Shown: positions 42,061-49,880 of the stretch, one piece after another
Layout of the letters: each line of letters starts with the position of its first letter
Position numbering within the stretch: the stretch's first letter is position 1
Source: JBEVOS01 sp964564595
GTDB lineage: Bacteria; Pseudomonadota; Alphaproteobacteria; Caulobacterales; Aquidulcibacteraceae
DNA length: 64,000 bases
Reading direction: 5' to 3'
Assembly (NCBI GenBank): GCA_964564595.1
Contig: CAZMCA010000001.1
Location: 1 to 64,000, forward strand
Translations under genes and position numbers: made by a program
Notes under the pieces: model-generated
Told to the model about the DNA's origin: nothing
Database searches by the model: none
Seen by the model: only the letters and a program-made list of their open reading frames with translations

Positions 42061-42372
42061 AATGGTCTCCTTCTTGGAGTGCGGCGACAAAAAAGCCGCC
42101 GATTGGGAATCGGCGGCGGGCGGATCGAAGAACTGGGAATCGGAGGGAGAGGAAGGCCGGGCGGTGGAGTCGCTCTCGCGTCCGCTCCGCCCTGGAGATG
42201 CAGCTCTGAAGTTTGCGCTCCTGCGCTTTGCCTTCACGCGCTCTCCCCCGCTTGCGCCCTGTCGGGCTTGAGAGATGGAAACGACGCAGCGCCGTTCCTG
42301 ATGTATGCAGTCTCAGCCGAGTGCGTTAACGCGACGTTTCGCGGGTGCGAAGTGTTTGTGACGGAGAAGCCG
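42061..42372. other. divergent leader region between phoH and the carbonic anhydrase gene
   Basis: These 312 bases hold the promoters of both genes and, on the minus strand, a terminator-like hairpin close to phoH. A GTG at 42237 with gggggag before it opens a frame that runs through the hairpin into phoH; its 59 residues are Ser/Pro-rich and not like PhoH, so it is more likely a leader frame or chance. No other gene seen. Confidence 0.55.
42089..42117 (-). terminator. terminator-like hairpin in the phoH leader (possible attenuator)
   Basis: On the minus strand a perfect 10-bp GC-rich stem (42117-42108 with 42104-42095) with a three-base loop is followed at once by six T (42094-42089). It lies about 30 bases before the phoH ATG, downstream of any phoH promoter further up. 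No other minus-strand gene ends here, so it either limits phoH transcription or ends a short RNA. Confidence 0.75.
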
Positions 42373-42915
42373 ATGCCGATTTTTGCTCTCGCCGATGCCG
42401 ACCTTGAAGTGGAGGAAGACGGCGCCTGGTGGGTGGCGCCAGGCGCGATCCTCATCGGGCGCATCGTGTTGAAGAAGAACGCTTCCGTGTGGTTCAACGC
42501 CGTTCTGCGCGGTGACAATGAGCCGATCACCATCGGCGAAAATTCAAACGTCCAGGATTGTTCGGTGCTCCACACCGACATGGGCGCGCCGCTTACGATC
42601 GGTAAGAATGTCACCATCGGGCACCACGCGATGCTGCACGGATGCACAGTCGGAGACGAATCGCTCATCGGCATCAAGGCGACGGTGCTCAATCACGCGG
42701 TGATTCCACGGCACTGCCTCGTCGGCGCGCACGCGTTGGTGACAGAGCGCAAGACGTTCGACGAAGGTCAGCTCGTCACCGGTTCACCGGCGAAGGCCGC
42801 GCGTCCGCTCGATGCGCCGCAAAAGCAGATGTTCGCGATGAGCGCGCACCACTACGTTGAGAACTGGAAGCGCTACGCGCGTGAGATGAAGCCGAGCCGC
42901 TACGAGCGCGGCTAG
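42373..42915 (+). CDS. gamma-class carbonic anhydrase family protein
   Basis: A 180-residue left-handed beta-helix protein of the gamma carbonic anhydrase/YrdA group. It begins MPIFALADADLEVEEDGAWW and carries hexapeptide-type turns (GRIVLKKNASVWFNAVLRGD, ENSNVQDCSVLHTDMGAPLT). The metal-ligand histidines are in SVLHTDMG and VTIGHHAMLHGC. Members bind Zn or Fe and hydrate CO2, though many YrdA-like proteins lack measured activity. The ATG at 42373 is preceded by ggagaag. The stop overlaps the convergent GYF_2 gene at CTAG. Confidence 0.9.
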   Translation: MPIFALADADLEVEEDGAWWVAPGAILIGRIVLKKNASVWFNAVLRGDNEPITIGENSNVQDCSVLHTDMGAPLTIGKNVTIGHHAMLHGCTVGDESLIGIKATVLNHAVIPRHCLVGAHALVTERKTFDEGQLVTGSPAKAARPLDAPQKQMFAMSAHHYVENWKRYAREMKPSRYERG

Positions 42916-43451
42916 CGCTGCGGCGCCGTGGCCGGCGCGGGGCCGTTCCAAACATCCTTGATGCGCACGTCGATCTCGGGGCCCATGTTGAACCAGGCCA
43001 AACGATCGCGCGAGGCGTCGATCACGATGAAGCGGTCGCCCAATTGCAGCGTCTGCGAGATCGCGTTGCGCAGCGCGCCGGCGCTGTGACGCGTGCGCAC
43101 GAGCCAGAGCCCGGGCGCGAGATCGACGACCACGCCCATCGATTCGAGCGCCGACATAAAGCGCGGATGCGCGCCGGAATTGATCTCGGCGTGAATGAAG
43201 AGGTTGCCGGCTTCGATCGCCGGCTTGGCGGCGGCGACCGGGCGCGCGGCGGGCGCATCCTCGATCAAGCCAGGGAACGTATGCGCTTCGGCCCAAGGGC
43301 CTTCGGCGGCCTGCGCAACCATCGAATTGGCGCGCACGCGCTTTTCGGCGACAAAGCCGATCATCTGCTTGTCGCTATAGGGGCCGTAGCCTTGGCCGCG
43401 AACCTGCACCCACCAGGCGCCGCGCGCGGAGGTTTGGGGTTGATCGCTCAC
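42912..43451 (-). CDS. GYF_2 domain protein
   Basis: A 179-residue protein. Residues 12-65 form a GYF_2 (DUF4339) domain: WWVQVRGQGYGPYSDKQMIG then FVAEKRVRANSMVAQAAEGP and WAEAHTFPGL. GYF_2 modules are thought to bind proline-rich peptides. The C-terminal 100 residues (NLFIHAEINSGAHPRFMSAL, LGDRFIVIDASRDRLAWFNM) are a separate alpha/beta unit I do not recognise. No signal peptide or membrane helix. The function is unknown; it is on its own on the minus strand. Confidence 0.75.
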   Translation of the reverse strand: MSDQPQTSARGAWWVQVRGQGYGPYSDKQMIGFVAEKRVRANSMVAQAAEGPWAEAHTFPGLIEDAPAARPVAAAKPAIEAGNLFIHAEINSGAHPRFMSALESMGVVVDLAPGLWLVRTRHSAGALRNAISQTLQLGDRFIVIDASRDRLAWFNMGPEIDVRIKDVWNGPAPATAPQR

Positions 43452-43574
43452 CGTTCGTGCTCCCGGTCTTCGCCAATCAGCTGAAGACAGTTAACCGCCC
43501 GCTGCGCCGGATGACGCAGCACGCAGGCAGGAGTGTGCAAGCTCCGCGCCAATGCAGAACTTACGCGATTCACC

Positions 43575-44213
43575 TTACCGCACGGATCGGTTTGGGATGG
43601 GGCTCGAGCGTTGCTCGAAATCGATGGCGAAGCCGCCCTCGATGTAGCGGGAGACGCGCCCGTAAATGCCGCCGATGCGCACCCATGCGCCGAGCGCCGG
43701 CGGCGGCTGGCTGGTCTTGATCGCCATACCGACGAGCGAGAAGTCCAACACTTCGCCTTCGACGGTTGGGCCCGTTTCAGGGACGACCGAAGCAAGCGCA
43801 CCTGCGCCAAGATGCTTGTGGGGCGTGCGTTCGATATCGCGGGCGATCTCTTTGCTCATGAGCCAGGTCAGTAGTTCGGCGATCTTCTCGCGCTTGTGAG
43901 CCGTCGCAGAGAGCACGACCGCGAACTCCCCTGCCGCGATGTTGCGCACCACATGGCCTTCGAGGCGGCCGAGATCTTCCAAATAAAACACCACCCGGTC
44001 GCCTACCTTTACGGAAGCGGCGGCGGCGACGCGCATGTCGCCAGGGGAGATGTCAGCGCTGCGGCAATCATGCTCGGCGCCGTCTGCGCCCATCATCCGG
44101 CCGGTGAGGCCGACGGGCACGCGGCGATAGCGCCGGCGCTCAGCCGGGTCGTTGCGGCGCGACGTGTTCAGTTTCGTATAGACGTCAGCGAGGCTGAGCG
44201 CGGCGGCAGTCAT
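43575..44213 (-). CDS. protein with two PilZ-like domains
   Basis: A 212-residue cytoplasmic protein. The first domain (about 27-105) has RRRYRRVPVGLTGRM and SADISPGDMRVAA, matching the RxxxR and (D/N)xSxxG c-di-GMP-binding motifs of PilZ. The second (about 145-205) has VEGEVLDFSLVGMAIKT, a PilZ-like strand with the second motif in part, but no clear RxxxR. It may read out c-di-GMP made by PleD-like enzymes, which is inference. The ATG at 44213 is the only start that leaves the divergent promoter region free; the frame is open much further but inside the oxidoreductase gene. Confidence 0.85.
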   Translation of the reverse strand: MTAAALSLADVYTKLNTSRRNDPAERRRYRRVPVGLTGRMMGADGAEHDCRSADISPGDMRVAAAASVKVGDRVVFYLEDLGRLEGHVVRNIAAGEFAVVLSATAHKREKIAELLTWLMSKEIARDIERTPHKHLGAGALASVVPETGPTVEGEVLDFSLVGMAIKTSQPPPALGAWVRIGGIYGRVSRYIEGGFAIDFEQRSSPIPNRSVR

Positions 44214-44237
44214 AGGGCGATTAATGAAGCCCTTACG

Positions 44238-44252
44238 GTAATGAACCCTTAA
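44238..44252 (-). promoter_or_regulatory. near-consensus CtrA site upstream of the PilZ gene
   Basis: On the minus strand the sequence is TTAA-N7-TTAC, one mismatch from the CtrA recognition sequence TTAA-N7-TTAA. It lies 25-39 bases before the PilZ ATG. CtrA would fit the divK/pleD context, but a single 7-of-8 match is weak. Confidence 0.3.
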
Positions 44253-44330
44253 CAGCGGCTCCGAAACGAGACGTGGGTTGAAAATCGTGACGGCGCCGTC
44301 AACATGCGCGCCAATCAAAGGGAGCGTGAC

Positions 44331-45992
44331 GTGACGGCAGCGGACGGGCGGTACGATTATGTGATCGTGGGTGCGGGCAGCGCAGGCTGCACGCTGGCGA
44401 ACCGGCTGACGGCCGACCCCAACATCAAAGTCGCGCTTCTGGAAGCGGGCGGCAACGACAAGAGCTTGCTCGTGCGCATGCCCGCGGGCGTTGGCTCCAT
44501 CATGAAGGCGAAGGGCCCGTACAACTGGGGCTTCTGGACGACGCCGCAGAAACATCTGAACGATCGCAAGCTCTGGTGGCCGCGCGGCCGCGGCTGGGGC
44601 GGTTCTAGCTCGATCAACGGCATGATCTACATTCGCGGCCACGCGCGCGATTACGATCAGTGGCGCCAGATGGGCCTCACCGGGTGGGGCTATCGGGACG
44701 TGCTCCCCTATTTCAAGCGGAGCGAGAACAACGAAGACGGCGGCGATGCATGGCGCGGCGAGGGCGGCCCGCTCTGGGTGTCGCGACCCGAGCCTGGCTC
44801 GCCACTCTATAAGGCGTTCATCCAAGCGGGCGCAGCGGCTGGCTATAAAACGACGCGCGATTTCAACGGCTACCAGCAAGAAGGCATGGGGCCGTACCAC
44901 CTGACGATCAAAGACGGCGAACGCTGGAGCGCGGCGGCCGCCTATCTGCGCCCAATCATCGGCAACCGGCCGAACCTCACGATCATCTCCAACGCGCGCG
45001 CGACGAAGGTGATCATCGAGCGTGGCATGGCCGTGGGCGTCGAATACGTCGTCGGCCGCAACGTGCAGAAAGTGTTCGCGAGCGCCGAGGTGCTGCTCAC
45101 CAGCGGCGCCGTGCAATCGCCGCACCTGTTGCAGCTGTCAGGCGTTGGCCCTGCCGATCACTTGAAGGCGAACGGCATCAACGTCGCGCTCGACGCGCCG
45201 GAAGTCGGCGCAAACTTGCAAGATCACCTCGATGTCTCGGTGATCTACGAATGCACCAAACCGATCACCGTCTATTCGCTCACCAAGGGCGCAAAACAGG
45301 GCCTCGTCGGTCTGAACTACATGCTGCGCAAGCAAGGGCCGGGGCGCACCAATCACCTGCATTCCGGCGCGTTCCTGAAAACGCGCGGCGAACTCGACCG
45401 GCCGGATATCCAGCTGCACTTCGTCGGCGCTATCATGATCGACCACGCCAAGGTCGCGCCCGATCGCGATGGCTTCACCATCCACGCGTGCCAACTGCGC
45501 CCCGAGAGCAAGGGCACAGTGCGCCTCGCCTCGAGCGATCCGCTCGCCGATCCGGCGATCGATGCGAACTACCTCGAGAGCGAACTCGATCGCCGCACCA
45601 TGCGCGACGCTGTGCGCATGGTGCGCGACATTGTCGGGCGCGAGCCGATGAAAGCGTATCGCGGGCCGGAGATGCGCCCGGGCGCCGGGATCGTCGGCGA
45701 CGCCGATCTCGATGCGTGGATCCGCCAAACGGCGGAGACGATCTATCATCCTGTCGGCACCGTGCGCATGGGCGCCGATCCCAAAGCGCCGGTCGATGCC
45801 GAACTGCGCGTGCGCGGCATTGAGAACCTGCGCGTGATCGATGCGTCGGTGATGCCCACGCTGATCGGCGGCAACACCAACGCGCCGACGATCATGATCG
45901 CGGAGAAGGCGGCCGATATGCTGCTCGGCAAGCCGGTGCTCGCGCCGGAAGACGCGCCGATCGAAGAAGACGCCGCCGACCGCGCCGCCTAA
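44331..45992 (+). CDS. GMC family oxidoreductase (choline/alcohol dehydrogenase-like)
   Basis: A 553-residue FAD enzyme of the glucose-methanol-choline family. The ADP-binding motif DYVIVGAGSAGCTLANRL is at the N-terminus, the first GMC signature is RGRGWGGSSSINGMIYIRGH, the second GAVQSPHLLQLSGVGPADHL, and the active-site His region is YHPVGTVRMG with a C-terminal GGNTNAPTIMIAEKAADM. It oxidises an alcohol; whether choline, PEG-like or an aliphatic alcohol is unknown. I prefer the GTG at 44331 because gggag lies about 8 bases before it; an ATG at 44304 would add nine residues. Confidence 0.92.
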   Translation: MTAADGRYDYVIVGAGSAGCTLANRLTADPNIKVALLEAGGNDKSLLVRMPAGVGSIMKAKGPYNWGFWTTPQKHLNDRKLWWPRGRGWGGSSSINGMIYIRGHARDYDQWRQMGLTGWGYRDVLPYFKRSENNEDGGDAWRGEGGPLWVSRPEPGSPLYKAFIQAGAAAGYKTTRDFNGYQQEGMGPYHLTIKDGERWSAAAAYLRPIIGNRPNLTIISNARATKVIIERGMAVGVEYVVGRNVQKVFASAEVLLTSGAVQSPHLLQLSGVGPADHLKANGINVALDAPEVGANLQDHLDVSVIYECTKPITVYSLTKGAKQGLVGLNYMLRKQGPGRTNHLHSGAFLKTRGELDRPDIQLHFVGAIMIDHAKVAPDRDGFTIHACQLRPESKGTVRLASSDPLADPAIDANYLESELDRRTMRDAVRMVRDIVGREPMKAYRGPEMRPGAGIVGDADLDAWIRQTAETIYHPVGTVRMGADPKAPVDAELRVRGIENLRVIDASVMPTLIGGNTNAPTIMIAEKAADMLLGKPVLAPEDAPIEEDAADRAA

Positions 45993-45998
45993 GCGCGT

Positions 45999-46550
45999 TC
46001 AGAAGTCGTTATTGACGATGAGCCGGACGCCGCCGCCGGCGCCTTGGCGCGCGATCGGCGGGTGGAGCGAGCCCAGGCGCAGCTTCATGATCGGGCGGCC
46101 CTCGGTGAAAGCCTCCCCTCCCAGCGATTGAAAGAGCCCCAGGAAGCGATCGCCAAACCGCGGCTCGACGCGGAGAGGGGTTAACAGGATTTCAGCGCCC
46201 AACTGGCGCCCGCCCGCTGCGTCGCCGATCACGCGCGCGATAGCGGGTTCGTTGGCGAGGGCGGCCGCGTCCATCAGCGCGGAGAGAAGCTTCACATCTT
46301 GGTCGAGCCAGAGGGCGGCGAAATCTTGCTCCTTAAGGTCGCGGCCGAAGAGGGGGATTAGTTCGCCGCCGAAACTACGTAGCGGCCAGCGCCCGCTCGG
46401 CATGCGCTCGATCACGAACAGGCGCTCCAGCACCTGGTCGGCGCGGCCTTTCTTCGGCGCAGCCTCGGCTCCGGCCAAAGCGCGGCCGTAGGCGAGCAGC
46501 GCCCGCGTGTCGGGATGGAACGTCTCTTCACCAAGCATGTGCGCCGGCAT
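45999..46550 (-). CDS. PAS_5-like domain protein
   Basis: About 183 residues. The region FHPDTRALLAYGRALAGAEA, VLERLFVIERMPSGRWPLRS and FGGELIPLFGRDLKEQDFAA follows the PAS_5 type of alphaproteobacterial single-domain proteins (a front D-P-x-x-I-P helix and the later FGGE-L-x-x-x-x-GRDL strand). Such proteins are poorly characterised; one (MopJ) links cell-cycle signalling and motility in Caulobacter. Start is uncertain: MPAHMLGEE at 46550 or MLGEE at 46538, neither with a well-spaced ribosome site. It is divergent from the next gene. Confidence 0.7.
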   Translation of the reverse strand: MPAHMLGEETFHPDTRALLAYGRALAGAEAAPKKGRADQVLERLFVIERMPSGRWPLRSFGGELIPLFGRDLKEQDFAALWLDQDVKLLSALMDAAALANEPAIARVIGDAAGGRQLGAEILLTPLRVEPRFGDRFLGLFQSLGGEAFTEGRPIMKLRLGSLHPPIARQGAGGGVRLIVNNDF

Positions 46551-46695
46551 TTCCCTGAAGCCGGGTGGTTCCACGCAAGCACCGAACCGGAACCTCAAAG
46601 GCGAAACGCGCCTCAGGCCGGGAGCCATTCCCGCCCAGGGCGAGAGCTGGCCGCGCTCTTGCACCTCGCCAAGCGAACTTAACGAGGTAAGGCGC

Positions 46696-47475
46696 ATGAC
46701 CGTTTCAGGTCGATACATTCTCATGGCCCTCGGGCTGCTCATGGCGGTGTTCGCCGCACCGGGCGCGGCGTTCGCCGATTGCGTCGGCTGCAACCGCCCG
46801 CCGGTGGGGTGCCGCCAGAACTGCAACCCCACGCCGCCGCCCCCGCCGCCGTGCCACAATTGTCGGCCCCCGCAAATCATCGTCCCGCCGCCTTACGTGC
46901 CGCCGCCGAGCATCGTGGTGGTTGGCGCCGGCGCGCACGCGCAAGCCAGCGCCACCTCGATCGCCATCGCCAACGTCCGTGCGGGTGATGTCGTTGTCCG
47001 CACTGGCGGCGGCTATATCGGCGGCTCGATCGACGCAGGCGTGAGCGGCATGGCGCTCGCGGTCGCTGAAGCGGCCGTCGAAACGCAATCCTTTGATCGC
47101 ATGCTCGCGCTCCAGGCCATCTGCCTCGACGATACGGGCACGCCCCATCCGGCCTCGCAGGTGTTCGGCGAACGTGACGTGCGCGAAGGCTATGCCGGTG
47201 AAATCTACCGCTGCATGGCCGGCACGCGCATGCGCTACACGATGGACGGCCGCAGCTACGATTGCGCCCGTGGCGAAGCGCTCTGGCACGAGAACGGCGT
47301 TCTGACGTGCCGCCCGCAGATCGCGCGCCGCCCGTGCAACGAGCGCTCGCTGCTCCGCCGTTTCGGCCCGGGCGAGAAGATGGTCCGCGTGCGTGAGACG
47401 CGCCAAGTCGCCCGCGAAACCCAGTTCAACGCGCAGATGACGATGGACGGGGGCGTTGGCCAATCCGTCTGGTGA
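46696..47475 (+). CDS. secreted proline- and cysteine-containing protein
   Basis: A 259-residue exported protein. The signal peptide MTVSGRYILMALGLLMAVFA ends near AFADC. A Cys/Pro segment follows (CVGCNRPPVGCRQNCNPTPP, PPPPPCHNCRPPQI), then a Gly/Ala-rich stretch, and a C-terminal domain with paired cysteines (LQAICLDD, EIYRCMAG, RSYDCARG, LTCRPQ, RRPCNER). This suggests a disulphide-stabilised periplasmic or surface protein. No family is recognised. A site gaggtaagg precedes the ATG and a good terminator follows. Confidence 0.72.
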   Translation: MTVSGRYILMALGLLMAVFAAPGAAFADCVGCNRPPVGCRQNCNPTPPPPPPCHNCRPPQIIVPPPYVPPPSIVVVGAGAHAQASATSIAIANVRAGDVVVRTGGGYIGGSIDAGVSGMALAVAEAAVETQSFDRMLALQAICLDDTGTPHPASQVFGERDVREGYAGEIYRCMAGTRMRYTMDGRSYDCARGEALWHENGVLTCRPQIARRPCNERSLLRRFGPGEKMVRVRETRQVARETQFNAQMTMDGGVGQSVW

Positions 47476-47522
47476 GACGCGGCGTAAGCAACACGTTACG
47501 GCCTCGATCCCTCGCGAGGCCG

Positions 47523-47557
47523 ACCCCCGCCGTTCCCTCGCGGCGGGGGTTCTTCTT
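47523..47557 (+). terminator. intrinsic terminator
   Basis: A 10-bp perfect stem (47523-47532 with 47541-47550) with loop ttccctcg is followed by tcttctt. It lies about 50 bases after the secreted protein gene. Confidence 0.8.
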
Positions 47558-47665
47558 GCCTGCGGCGCCCGGTCTCTGAGCGGGCCGCTTGCTCATGGCG
47601 GCGCCATGATTTTTGCTGGTGCGTTGGAGCGGCGGCGCCAGAACCGCGCCGGCCCGGGTGGAACG

Positions 47666-48868
47666 ATGAACTGGCTGCGCCTTGCCCCATTCTGCGCTGC
47701 AATGCTGGCGGCAGGCTGCGTCACGCCCGCGCGGATCGCGGGGCCCCCGCCAGCGCCCCGGGATGCGGCGCTCATCGGCTTTGCCTCCAGTGTGCGGGCC
47801 AATGGCAACGATCCGAACCTGCGCCGGGACATGACCGAAACGCTCGCGCGCCTGCGGGCCGCGTCGGACGGCTCGCTCGATATTCTGGCGCTCTCAGGCG
47901 GCGGCGCTGGCGGCGCGTTCGGCGCTGGCGCGCTGGTCGGGCTCACGCGCGCCAACGCGCGCCCGCAATTCGAAATCGTCACCGGCGTTTCGACGGGCGC
48001 GCTGATCGCGCCGTTCGCGTTCCTGGGTTCGCAGTGGGATCGGCAATTGGAAGAGGCCTACACCGGCCCGCTTGCGGAAAACGTGCTGCGCCGCCGTGGC
48101 CTCAGCGCGTTTTTGCGGCCAGGGCTCTTCTTCGGCGATCCGCTGCACCAACTCGTCGATCACTTCGTCACGCCCGAGCTGATCGACGCCGTGGGCCGGG
48201 AGTCGCGGCGCGGGCGCATGCTGCTGGTGCAGACCACAAATCTCGACAATCAGGACGCGATCATCTGGAACCTCGGCGAGATCGCAGAGCGCGGCGGTGA
48301 GCCTGCGCGGCGCCTGTTCCGCGACGTGCTGGTCGCGAGCGCGAGCGTGCCGGGCGTGTTTCCTCCGGTGATGCTCGATGTCGATGCCGATGGGCAGATG
48401 ATGCAGGAAATGCACGTCGATGGCGGCGTGACCGCGTCATTCTTCGTGATGCCGCAGATCATCTCGCTGTGGGGCGAAGACCGCCTGCAGCAACTGAGCG
48501 GCGGCAACGTTTATGTCATCATCAATGGTCAGCTCGACAACCGCTTGCGCGCAACGCCGCTCAACACGATGCCGATCGTGTCGCGCAGCTTTGAAACCAA
48601 CCAGATGTTTCAGGCGCGCTCGTCGCTGGCGCTGACCACCGAGTTCACCCGCCGCAATCGCCTGAACTTCCGCTTCACGCGCATTCCGCGGGACTACGAT
48701 TACAAAGGGCCGTTGGACTTCGACGGGCAGGCCATGCGTGATTTGTTCGACTTCGCCGAACACCAGGCTGAAACCGGCCAGCTTTGGACGACGCCCGAGC
48801 AATTCGTCGAGCAACTCGGCGATCCCGCGCAGGGGCCGCGCCGCGAGGAATCTCAGGCCGTCCGCTAA
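47666..48868 (+). CDS. patatin-like phospholipase lipoprotein
   Basis: A 400-residue patatin-family lipid acyl hydrolase. It has a lipobox (MLAAGC, Cys18), so it should be anchored in the outer membrane or periplasmic face. The oxyanion-hole motif is LSGGGAGGAFGAGALVG, the nucleophile elbow is VTGVSTGALIAPFAFLGS, and the catalytic Asp is in MHVDGGVTASFF. It probably cleaves phospholipids or lysophospholipids. Its ATG is preceded by gggtgg. It is in line with the small gene at 48904 but has a separate promoter region behind the terminator. Confidence 0.9.
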   Translation: MNWLRLAPFCAAMLAAGCVTPARIAGPPPAPRDAALIGFASSVRANGNDPNLRRDMTETLARLRAASDGSLDILALSGGGAGGAFGAGALVGLTRANARPQFEIVTGVSTGALIAPFAFLGSQWDRQLEEAYTGPLAENVLRRRGLSAFLRPGLFFGDPLHQLVDHFVTPELIDAVGRESRRGRMLLVQTTNLDNQDAIIWNLGEIAERGGEPARRLFRDVLVASASVPGVFPPVMLDVDADGQMMQEMHVDGGVTASFFVMPQIISLWGEDRLQQLSGGNVYVIINGQLDNRLRATPLNTMPIVSRSFETNQMFQARSSLALTTEFTRRNRLNFRFTRIPRDYDYKGPLDFDGQAMRDLFDFAEHQAETGQLWTTPEQFVEQLGDPAQGPRREESQAVR

Positions 48869-48903
48869 CGGAACCTCGGGGCAATGCGCGCCGTTTGCCC
48901 CGC

Positions 48904-49197
48904 ATGTCCGAAGCATCCCTCCGCGAAACGCTGCAGAACAAGCTTGTCAGCAAGCTCACCAGCGAAACCTTCGCGCTGTTCCTGATCGGAGATGGCGTCG
49001 CCTCCGTTCTGCAGCCGCGTCGCCACGCGGCGCTATGGCGCGCCGGGCCGGGCAGCCCGCTGCGCGGCGTCACCACCTATTTCGAGCGCCGCCCGCGGCT
49101 TTCGATGGCCATAGGCGCGGCCGAGATTGGGATCGGCATTTGGCTAGCCAGCCGGCAACAGGCGCGAACGCCGCTAACGCCTGTGCCGCGCGGCTAG
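48904..49197 (+). CDS. small hypothetical membrane-associated protein
   Basis: A 97-residue protein, MSEASLRETLQNKLVSKLTS then ETFALFLIGDGVASVLQPRR, with a hydrophobic helix near the C-terminus (LSMAIGAAEIGIGIWLASRQ). It may sit in the membrane by that helix. No family recognised. It begins 35 bases after the patatin gene and could be co-transcribed. Its stop overlaps that of the convergent crystallin-like gene at CTAG. Confidence 0.6.
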   Translation: MSEASLRETLQNKLVSKLTSETFALFLIGDGVASVLQPRRHAALWRAGPGSPLRGVTTYFERRPRLSMAIGAAEIGIGIWLASRQQARTPLTPVPRG

Positions 49198-49778
49198 TCG
49201 CGGCGCCGGCCCGCAGCGCGCACGAGCCGGATGGACGCGACCGTATCGCTGAAACTCTCGGCTTCGAGACTTGCATCGGTCACAGGATTGCCGATCCCAA
49301 ACCTGTTGACGTTGGCATGCGACGAGAAACGCCGGCATTCACCGCCATAGTTGGGCTCAGAACACAGCTCCCAAGTGCCGTAGTACACGCGGACGGCTGA
49401 GGCGACGTTGGCGAAATTTCGCTGAGCGAGATCGGGCGTATCGCGTGTGATGCCAACTTGTGGACCGCGCCGATTGGCGGCGTCGTACAGCACAATGCGC
49501 GCAACTTGCTGCTGCGTCACCCAGCGGCTTTCGTCTTCTTCTTCATCAACCAGGATGCGCGTGTCACGCTGGCCGGGCGTTTCCTGCGCGGACGGCGGCG
49601 GCGTCACGATTCGTTCGATGATGCCGGGGCGTGCGGGTGTCCGCGGCTGTGCGGGCGGTTGGATCGGCGTCGCGCCGGTGGTTTGCGCCGGTGGTGTCTG
49701 TGAAGGCTGCGCGACGGCTGCGCCGCCAAGACCAAAAGCCAGCGCAACGACGGCGCTGGCCATCATCCAATTCCGCAT
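49194..49778 (-). CDS. secreted beta/gamma-crystallin-like protein
   Basis: A 194-residue exported protein. After the signal peptide (MRNWMMASAVVALAFGLGGA, cleavage near VAQ) there is a Pro/Gln/Thr-rich linker of about 50 residues, then a domain with VARIVLYDAANRRGPQVGIT and WELCSEPNYGGECRRFSSHA, the latter being the C-x-x-x-N-Y-G-G-x-C pattern of beta/gamma crystallin folds. Many microbial members bind calcium through N/D-N/D-x-x-S/T-S motifs; such a motif is not clear here. gggggag precedes the ATG at 49778. A role in the envelope or stress is possible but unproven. Confidence 0.75.
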   Translation of the reverse strand: MRNWMMASAVVALAFGLGGAAVAQPSQTPPAQTTGATPIQPPAQPRTPARPGIIERIVTPPPSAQETPGQRDTRILVDEEEDESRWVTQQQVARIVLYDAANRRGPQVGITRDTPDLAQRNFANVASAVRVYYGTWELCSEPNYGGECRRFSSHANVNRFGIGNPVTDASLEAESFSDTVASIRLVRAAGRRRD

Positions 49779-49880
49779 TTTTTGTTGCTCCCCCGTCCTC
49801 GCGGGGCCAGCTTTCGCTAGAATCCGCTGGCCGGGCAAGGCGCCATTGCGTGGGTGCGCGCCGCAGCCTAAATCGCGCTT

